64,000 nucleotides of DNA from Lolium rigidum. Its lineage: Eukaryota > Streptophyta > Magnoliopsida > Poales > Poaceae. Positions 55,849 through 64,000 of this stretch are shown here, piece after piece. Position 1 is the stretch's first letter; the number at the start of each line of letters is the position of its first letter. The notes under the pieces were generated by a model. The model did not search any database, was not told where the DNA came from, and saw only the letters and a program-made list of their open reading frames with translations. Where the stretch lies: NCBI RefSeq assembly GCF_022539505.1, contig NC_061514.1, positions 327,033,090 to 327,097,089 of the forward strand. Reading direction: 5' to 3'. A program made the translations under genes and the position numbers.

Positions 55849-58435
55849 ACACTTTCGCGCCTAGCTGAAAGGCGTTAAAGAAAAGCGCTTATGGGAGACA
55901 ACCCATGTTTTTACCTACAGTACTTTGTTTTTATTTTGTGTCTTGGAAGTTGTTTACTACTGTAGCAACCTCTCCTTATCTTAGTTTTGAGTTTTGTTGT
56001 GCCAAGTTAAGCCGTTGATAGAAAAGTAAGTACTAGATTTGGATTACTGCGCAGTTCCAGATTTCTTTGCTGTCACGAATCTGAGCCCACTGCCCTGCAG
56101 GAAGCTCAGAAAATTATGCCAATTTACGTGCATGATCCTCAGATATGTACGCAACTTTCATTCAATTTGAGCATTTTCATTTGAGCAAGTCTGGTGCCAT
56201 TTTAAAATTCGTCAATACGAACTGTTCTGTTTTGACAGATTCTGCCTTTTATTTCGCATTGCCTCTTTCGCTATGTTGGATGAATTTCTTTGATCCACTA
56301 ATGTCCAGTAGCATTATGCAATGTCCAGAAGTGTTAAGAATGATTGTGTCACCTCTGAATATGTCAATTTATATTGTGCACTAACCCTCTAATGAGTTGT
56401 TTCGAGTTTGGTGTGGAGGAAGTTTTCAAGGATCAAGAGAGGAGTATGATGCAACATGATCAAGGAGAGTGAAAAGCTCTAAGCTTGGGGATGCACCCGG
56501 TGGTTCACCCCTGCATATATCAAGAAGACTCAAGCGTCTAAGCTTGGGGATGCCCAAGGCATCCCCTTCTTCATCAACAAATTATCAGGTTCCTCCCCTG
56601 AAACTACATTTTTATTCGGCCACATCTTATGTGCTTTTTCTTGGAGCGTCGTTTTGTTTTAGTTTTTGTTTTGTTTGAATAAAATGGATCCTAGCATTCA
56701 CTTTATGGGAGAGATACACACTCCGCTGTAGCATATGGACAAATATGTCCTTGGTTTCTACTCATAGTATTCATGGCGAAGTTTCTCCTTCGTTAAATTG
56801 TTATATGGTTGGAATTGGAAAATGATACATGTAGTAATTGCTATAAATGTTTTGGGTAATGTGATACTTGGCAATTGTTGTGCTCATGTTTAAGCTCTTG
56901 CATCATATGCTTTGCACCCATTAATGAAGAAATACATAGAGCATGCTAAAATTTGGTTTGCATATTTGGTTTCTCTAAGGTCTAGATAATTTCTAGTTTT
57001 GAGTTTGAACAACAAGGAAGACGGTATAGAGTATTATAATGCTTTCAATATGTCTTTTATGTGAGTTTTGCTGTACTAGTTCATCCTTGTGTTTGCCTCA
57101 AATAACCTTGCTAGCCTAAACCTTGTATCGAGAGGGAATACTTCTCATGCATCCAAAATACTTGAGCCAACCACTATGCCATTTGTGTCCACCATACCTA
57201 CCTACTACATGGTATTTTCCAGCCATTCCAAAGTAAATTGCTTGAGTGCTACCTTTAAAATTCCATCATTCACCTTTGCAATATATAGCTCATGGGACAA
57301 ATAGCTTAAAAACTATTGTGGTATTGAATATGTAATTATGCACTTTATCTCTTATTAAGTTGCTTGTTGTGCGATAACCATGTTTATCTGGGAACGCCAT
57401 CAACTCGTTGTTGAATTTCATGTGAGTTGCTATGCATGTTCGTCTTGTCCGAAGTAAGGGCGATCTACACCGAGTTGAATGGTTTGAGCATGCATATTGT
57501 GAGAGAAGAACATTGGGCCGCTAACTAAAGCCATGTTCCATGGTGGAAGTTTCAGTTTTGGACAAACATCCTCAAATCTCTAATGAGAAAAGAATTAATT
57601 GTTGTTGAATGCTTAAAGCATTAAAAGAGGAGTCCATTATCTCGTTGTCTATGTTGTCCCGGTATGGATGTCTAAGTTGAGAATAATCAAAAGCGAGAAA
57701 TCCAAATGCGAGCTTTCTCCTTAGACCTTTGTACAGAGCGGCATAGAGGTACCCCTTTGTGATACTTGGTTAAAGCATATGTATTGCGGTGATAATCCAG
57801 GTAGTCCAAGCTAATTAGGACAAGGTGCGAGCACTATTAGTACACTATGCATGAGGCTTGCAACTTATAAGATATAATTTACATGATGCATATGCTCTAT
57901 TACTACCGTTGACAAAATTGTTTCATGTTTTCAAAATCAAAGTTCTAGCACAAATATAGCAATCGATGCTTTTCCTCTATGAGGACCATTCTTTTACTTT
58001 CAATGTTGAGTCAGTTCACCTATTTCTCTCCACCTCAAGAAGCAAACACTTGTGTGAACTGTGCATTGATTCTTACATACTTGCTTATTGCACTTATTAT
58101 GTTACTCTATGTTGACGATATCCATGAGATATACATGTTACAAGTTGAAAGCAACCGCTGAAACTTAATCTTCTTTTGTGTTGCTTCAATACCTTTACTT
58201 TGAATTATTGCTTTATGAGTTAACTCTTATGCAAGACTTATTGATGCTTGTCTTGAAATGCTATTCATGAAAAGTCTTTGCTTTATGATTCACTTGTTTA
58301 CTCATGTCATACACATTGTTTTGATCGCTGCATTCACTACATATGCTTTACAAATAGTATGATCAAGTTTATGATGGCATGTCACTCCAGAAATTATCTT
58401 TGTTATCGTTTTACCTCGCTCGGGACGAGCAGTAA
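55849..58435 (+). other. Non-coding interior of the retrotransposon
   Basis: About 2.6 kb without long frames where pol would be expected. The 16-mer ctaagcttggggatgc occurs at 56479-56494 and 56538-56553, identical to the sequence adjoining the 3' LTR. Confidence 0.75.
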
Positions 58436-58451
58436 CTAAGCTTGGGGATGC
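58436..58451 (+). other. Polypurine-tract region next to the 3' LTR
   Basis: ctaagcttggggatgc ends one base before the 3' LTR's TGATACG. It holds the position of a polypurine tract although its purine run (aagc, ggggatg) is broken by ctt. Two more exact copies lie in the interior. Confidence 0.55.
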
Positions 58452-60051
58452 TGATACGTCTCCAACGTATCGATAATTTCTTGTGTTCCATGCCACATTA
58501 TTGATGTTATCTACATGTTTTATGCACACTTTATGCCATATTCGTGCATTTTCTCGGAACTAACCTATTAACAAGATGCCGAAGTGCCGCTGTCGTTTTC
58601 TGCTGTTTTTGGTTTCAGAAATCCTAGTAAAGAAATATTCTCGGAATTGGACGAAATAAAAGCCCGGAGGCCTATTTTCTCACGAAGCTTCCGTAAGTCC
58701 GAAGGAGAGACGAAGAGGGGCCACAGTGGGCGCCAAACCCTAGGGCGGCGCGCCCCCCTTGGCCGCGCCGGCCCGTGGTGTGGGCCCCCGTGCCGCCTCT
58801 TGACCTGCCCTTCCGCCTACAAATAGCCTCCGTGACGAAACCCCCGCACCGAGAGCCACGATACGGAAAACATTACCGAGACGCCGTCGCCGCCGATCCC
58901 ATCTCGGGGATCCCGGAGATCGCTCTCCGGCACCCCCGCCGGAGAGGGGAATCATCTCCCCGGAGGACTCTACGCCGCCATGGTCGCCTCCGGAGTGATG
59001 AGTGAGTAGTCTACCCCCGGACTATGGGTCCATAGCAGTAGCTAGATGGTTGTCTTCTCCCCATTGTGCTATCATTGTCGGATCTTGTGAGCTGCCTATC
59101 ATGATCAAGATCATCTATATGTAATTCTATATGTTGCGTTTGTTGGGATCCGATGAATAGAGAATACTTGTTATGTTGATTATCAAAGTTATGCTTATGT
59201 GTTGTTTATGATCTTGCATGCTCTCCGTTATTAGTAGATGCTCCGGCCAAGTAGATGCTTTTAACTCCAAGAGGGAGTACTTATGCTCGATAGTGGGTTC
59301 ATGCCCGCATTGACACCGGGACAGGTGACGTAAAGTTCTAAGGTTGTGTTGTGCTGTTGCCACTAGGGATAAAACATTGATGCTATGTCTAAGGATGTAG
59401 TTGTTGATTACATTACGCACCATACTTAATGCAATTGTCTCGTTGCTTTGCAACTTAATACCGGAGGGGGTTCGGATGATAACCCGAAGGTGGACTTTTT
59501 AGGCATAGATGCAGTTGGATGGCGGTCTATGTACTTTGTCGTAATGCCCAATTAAATCTCACTATACTCATCATGATATGTATGTGCATTGTCATGCTCT
59601 CTTTATTTGTCAATTGCCCAACGGTAATTTGTTCACCCAACATGCCGTTCGTCTTATGGGAGAGACACCTCTAGTGAACTCGTGGACCCCGGTCCAATTC
59701 TCTTTACTCGAAATACAATCTACCGCAATACTTGTTCTACTGTTTTCTCTCGCAAACAATCATATTCCACACAATACGGTTAATCCTTTGTTACAGCAAG
59801 CCGAGTGAGATTGACAACCTCACCGTTTCGTTGGGGCAAAGTAGCTTGGTTGTGTTGTGCAGGTTCCACGTTGGCGCCGGAATCTCCGGTGTTGCGCCGC
59901 ACTACATCTCGCCGCCATCAACCTTCAACGTGCTTCTTGGCTCCTCCTGGTTCGATAAACCTTGGTTTCTTTCTGAGGGAAAACTTGCTGCTGTGCTCAT
60001 CATACCTTCCTCTTGGGGTTGCCCAACGAACGTGTGAAATACACGCCATCA
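58452..60051 (+). repeat. 3' LTR of the retrotransposon
   Basis: 1600 bp, matching the 5' LTR end to end, with TG…CA ends and the second gtggg immediately after. Confidence 0.95.
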
Positions 60052-60305
60052 GTGGGCGACGGCCCAAGCAGCAGGGGCGGCCGGCGCTCCTCCGCGGCAT
60101 CTGCGTCCCGCCATCGTGGAGCTCGTCGCAGGGAGGCAAGGAGGAGTATGGTGGTCGCTTTCCCGGCCGCCGCCGACCTCCTAGCTAGACAACCTCCTCG
60201 ACCTGCGGCCGCCGACTCCGTCCTCGACCTGCTGCTGCCGAAGACCACTCCGTTCTCGTTGCTGCGGCCGCCGACTCCGTCCCCGACCTCCTAACCTGCA
60301 CCTAC
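60052..60305 (+). other. GC-rich island, right part (unit 2)
   Basis: Equals 39317-39570 of unit 1, resuming after the retrotransposon with the duplicated gtggg. Confidence 0.5.
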
Positions 60306-63300
60306 CCGGTGAGGCCCCTCTCCTCCTTCATGTCTATTCCTTGTGCAATGGCCGTGGTGTTTCTTTTCTCGCTGCCCGGTGAATATGTCCAAGTGTCGGA
60401 TGGTTTTACTTGTGATACTCGGCTTGCTTCTTATTGTTATATAAACTGTTTGCTACCGGTTGCACAAAATGCAACTTAGCAGCAGTTGTGCAGTGCCTAC
60501 TTTCACTTTTGGATACAATTTCTGGCCCCTTGCAAACACTAGCAATATCTTGCATTCTCGCCTTTGGACTGATATGAACTCAAAAAAAATACACTGCAAA
60601 TTTATTATTGTAGTAGACTAAAGGAAGAATCAATAGATCTGTCAAGCTAATGCCTTTGAATGAGTTACTGGTAGCTATATCAGTGCCACACTATTTCTCA
60701 AATGCAATTTACCTCTTACCTTGGATCATCTGCCCAATTATCCCTTCTCGAAAATATTACACAAACAAATAGATAAAATATTTATCGTGAGCATTCTGCT
60801 TTCAAATATAAGATAATGCATTGCACAATACAATTTGTCCTACAGGTCGATACCAACACTCCCTTCTTTCTCAGGATTCTACTCTGTTTCTGCTTGCTTT
60901 GATCGTGTTGGATCACGGACTATTATACATGTATGAGTCCAGTTTTATTTGAAATGAGATGTGATAAAAAAAAGTTAGTCAATACAAACCATTTATATAA
61001 AATAAACCGAGGTTGAAGTTGGTGTGCGTTCTCCCGTTGGAATAGTGTCTTCTGATTATTGAAACCACCCAGAGTTGAACATAATTCATCGATGTCCCAG
61101 TGTTTTCACAAATTCACTCACCTTGGTGTCTGCATGTTTCAAATCCTTGCGATCGTCAAGAACAAATTTTAGAGATTATTTTCTGATGGACATCAAGAGA
61201 GAACCGTGAGATCTTTCGGCTTCTTAGATGCAATCGGCGAGTTCAGTCTCGCGCGGAGCTTGGCTTCCTTTGAATCATGGTCGTTCTCGCCTTGTTTTGG
61301 TTGGCGGTGGCTGCATACCTCTCCACACCAGAAACCTCACCTCTCCGGGGATGACCACAATCTGTCCATCGAGGATCGCATGGATCTCCTCGGAATGGGG
61401 GATGCTCAAAAGACCTTGCGGGGCAGGAAATGCGTGGCGGGATGCATGGGGCGACACAGTAGGAAATATTGTCGGGTCTTGGGAGGTCACGGCGTGCCTG
61501 CTCTCGATGACGGGTGGTTCTTTTTTTTGAGTGGATGCCACAGATTTTGTACAATCTATGCGGGCGGCGGATATATGGAAAATGACGTGGGCGTGGGGTG
61601 TGGAAATTGGAACCACATCATTAGGCTAATCCTAATAGTTAGATTTAGGTGATTAAGGGTAATGATTATGTGGGTACGACTTAAATTGATGCATCATTGG
61701 AGAACTCTGAAGCTTTAGATGCAGGTAATCGTTTGGTTGATGTTATATGGATCAAACCCCTCTTATGTTTTTTATATTAGTGTAGACGTACAGAAAAATA
61801 GCTTTGGAGCTTATACTTTCACGGGAAGAAATTTTTACAACAGTTGTATGGATGGCGATATCCTATATCTATGTTGTAAAAGTGGTTTAGGGCTTGGTAC
61901 TAATGCTGCATGGTCCGATGATTAAGTGGAACAGCCCACCAATCTGCTGCAGAAAACCTATCTATTTTTCTTGGCGAATGACATATTTACAGATCACATA
62001 GCATTGCTGCTGCAGATATACAAGTTTTCTTTTATGATTGTAGATTCCGTGTGAGCCTCTAATATGGTTGTTGGTTAGATATTTCTGTTGGTTCATCTTG
62101 TTGTAGGATATGCACCTATTCATTTTGCTATTGCTGGAGATATCAAGTAAGAGAGCGAGTAATGGGCGCTCAGAAGGCAGAGTCATTCCATCAACATCTG
62201 ATGGCAGTACCTTCTGTTGTAGACCCTTGATGGGCCGAGGCCACCAGCTAGCACGTGAGGGTACTCAATACCCAGTTTGAAATATGTATCACCTTTGATA
62301 AAAAGTATCAATCAGCTTTTGTGCACGACGTATAATTGTAGCGGATTTGTGGATGTTAGGATTCCAGTAGGCAAAATATAAATTACCCCCCAGAGCTGTT
62401 AGGCTTTTTTCGAAACAAAAAGATACAGCTGTGTTTATCAACTGTGTTATACTGCCCTCAAAGTATGTATGTCCAACTTCCGTATCCCTTGTTTTCATTT
62501 TGGTTTGTAGGATCTACCAAGTATTCAGGTTGACTAAAACTGTAATAAGGTTAAATCATGGCACGTGGGGAATACACTCTAGCAGGTGGAAGCCCAAGCC
62601 AGCTGCAGGACAGCTCTGCAGCTTAGCGGCAGTTTGGATCGGAACCGGAGTCCTGTTGGATCCTGGACATGTATCAAGTCCGGATTCACCCTAGATCGAT
62701 AGGTTCATATCATACTCGGGATTAGAATTCATAAGGTCTTCTTTCCTTTGCTTTGTGTTGCAATCGCCAATCTATGTTTTCTAAGTTTGCAAAACAATTA
62801 CAACTAGAGAATGCAATATGACATAAGTTATAAGCATATATAGGTAGTATAGAATGACCATTTTGAATTTTTGAATTTTGTGTGCTGCTAGTACTCGCAG
62901 CCTGCACCAAGCGAGTAAATCCAAACTTACGGTTTATCATGCTTCATATGTTTCTCACATGTTCTTTATTAGTTAACCAGAATCAATATCACCATATAAA
63001 GCTAAACTAAGTTTAGTTTCACATTATTATTTTACTTGTTGACCTTGACAATGCTGAATAAATTTGGCTGGTACTTATGATTTTTTTTGTGGTACCTTCC
63101 TCTCAATAAATACTGATCTTCCCTGCTCCGATGTGCGTAAAAGATGGACAACAAACTCAAGAGGAGGTACAGAAGAGGAATCTTAGGATGAACTTGTGGA
63201 GCGTGAGCGCGCAACCACTTTTCATCCTAGGATAAGTCCTATGTTGGTAATACCTCTAGGTCCATATGCGCTTTCTCCCTCGTCTGTAGATATCATAACT

Positions 63301-64000
63301 TTCCATGTCCATAACTTCTCTTCCGTGATGTTTTGTCTTCTCGTTGTTGCATTGTACCTTTGAATTGCAATTGATAAATGAAACCTCTTTTTTCTTGCGG
63401 ACCGGATGGACCGATGAGGATAAGATAGTTGTGCTTCCGTAACGACCGGGTGAATCAGCAGCCGATGGTTGTGGAGAAGATGATGGAGCCTTGTGGTGAG
63501 AGAAGAGGCTTGTCCAAGGAGAAATTATTGGAAAACGGGAAAAAGAAGATTGAGAATCTGCTCGACTCGATTTTTTCTTGATATGTCAAAGTCTTACATG
63601 CTTGGTACATCTTTGGGATGGTGAGCTCACTCCTGGCTTTATTCGTTTCATTGGTGAGTAGTAATGGCATAAAGCTTTTGTGAAATATAGGCAAATCCAC
63701 ATTTCATAAAATGGTTGGATCAATGTATTGTCCTATCTCATAATCAACTATGAGTGCACATTTGAACTTAATTTACTTAAGGATTTTGCCGTTTGTTAGA
63801 TATTCATCCAGTTGTGTGTGTCTGATCTCTATTGGCTTTATATATTCTTGCATGGGTCTTGCAGTATAATGTTATTACTTGACTATTTAATGAATAATCG
63901 CCAAGCTCATCACCTTAGCTCTTACTGATGCTTTTCCCTCTGCGTGGCGCAGGTGTCTAAGGTAGTGTAACCAGACCAGTATGCCCCTGATGTGGCTTCA
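60306..64000. other. Rest of unit 2, same as 39571-43257
   Basis: It holds the counterpart of the unassigned frame (61206-61652) and of the exon-like patches (about 63130-63500). Nothing is present that unit 1 lacks. Differences are almost all at CAG/CTG triplets. Confidence 0.8.

Larger units (their letters stand above)
53082..60051 (+). mobile_element. Complete LTR retrotransposon, Athila/Gypsy-like, apparently non-autonomous
   Basis: TG…CA-ended LTRs of 1599 and 1600 bp enclose a 3.77-kb interior and are flanked by the 5-bp duplication gtggg (53077-53081 and 60052-60056), which is single in unit 1 at 39317-39321. The primer binding site at about 54692-54710 matches the 3' end of tRNA-Asp. 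The interior encodes a gag-like and a retropepsin-like segment (54982-55848) and then 2.6 kb without coding capacity. No reverse transcriptase, RNase H or integrase motif is seen. It therefore probably moves using enzymes of a related autonomous family. Near-identical LTRs mean a recent insertion, after the large duplication arose. Confidence 0.92.
49706..64000. repeat. Large head-to-tail duplication, unit 2 (runs off the window)
   Basis: A near-identical copy of 35945-43257 with one 6,975-bp gain: the LTR retrotransposon at 53082-60051 plus its second gtggg. Its content is that of unit 1, with matching positions found by adding about 13,760 before the insertion and about 20,735 after it. The unit's other half lies beyond the window. 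Confidence 0.95.

Overview
The window is nuclear DNA of a grass, most likely a cool-season (Pooideae) species. It has AT-rich intergenic DNA, scattered GC-rich islands, intron-bearing genes, Stowaway, hAT and Mutator MITEs, L1-type LINEs, and LTR elements whose ends begin TGATACGT. The species is an inference; the sequence itself does not fix it. Most of the window is transposable elements, and only two genes look intact.

Left third (1-20.2 kb). An L1-type LINE, decayed and lacking the RT catalytic pair, is split in two by a 4.69-kb Mutator-like element (3799-8484, 9-bp target duplication). That element carries GC-rich, exon-like pieces and no transposase, so it looks like a Pack-MULE. Next, on the minus strand, is a seven-exon neprosin-domain gene (8980-14498) with MITEs and a LINE tail in its introns. 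Then comes a minus-strand retroposon (16486-19625, 14-bp target duplication) with a solo LTR nested inside it (17576-18969, 5-bp target duplication). A Helitron-like 3' end lies near 20.2 kb.

Middle (20.2-35.9 kb). An intronless G-type lectin receptor-like kinase of the rice LECRK type (21017-23452, 811 aa, non-RD kinase) is complete. It is followed by a 1.35-kb retroposon with a 14-bp target duplication, a second 5'-truncated copy of the same LINE family, the C-terminal half of a berberine-bridge-like FAD oxidoreductase (pseudogene), a 158-bp retroposon scrap, a 0.73-kb two-copy direct repeat and an unassigned GC-rich island.

Right (35.9-64 kb). A 13.76-kb segment (35945-49705) is followed directly, head to tail, by a second copy (49706 to the window end). 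Copy 2 carries a 6.97-kb Athila/Gypsy-like LTR retrotransposon (53082-60051; LTRs 1599 and 1600 bp; target duplication gtggg). Copy 1 keeps the exact empty site. The element has a gag-like and a retropepsin-like region but no visible reverse transcriptase, RNase H or integrase, so it appears non-autonomous. No recognisable protein gene was found in the duplicated unit, although it holds a GC-rich island and several exon-like patches.

Most differences I compared between the two unit copies, and between the two LTRs, fall at CAG/CTG trinucleotides (CTG to CTCG or CCG, CAG to CGG or CGT). Mutation does not do this. It resembles a long-read base-calling artefact at CHG-methylated cytosines. If so, it breaks reading frames and even the primer binding site in this window, and it makes the duplicated copies look older than they are.
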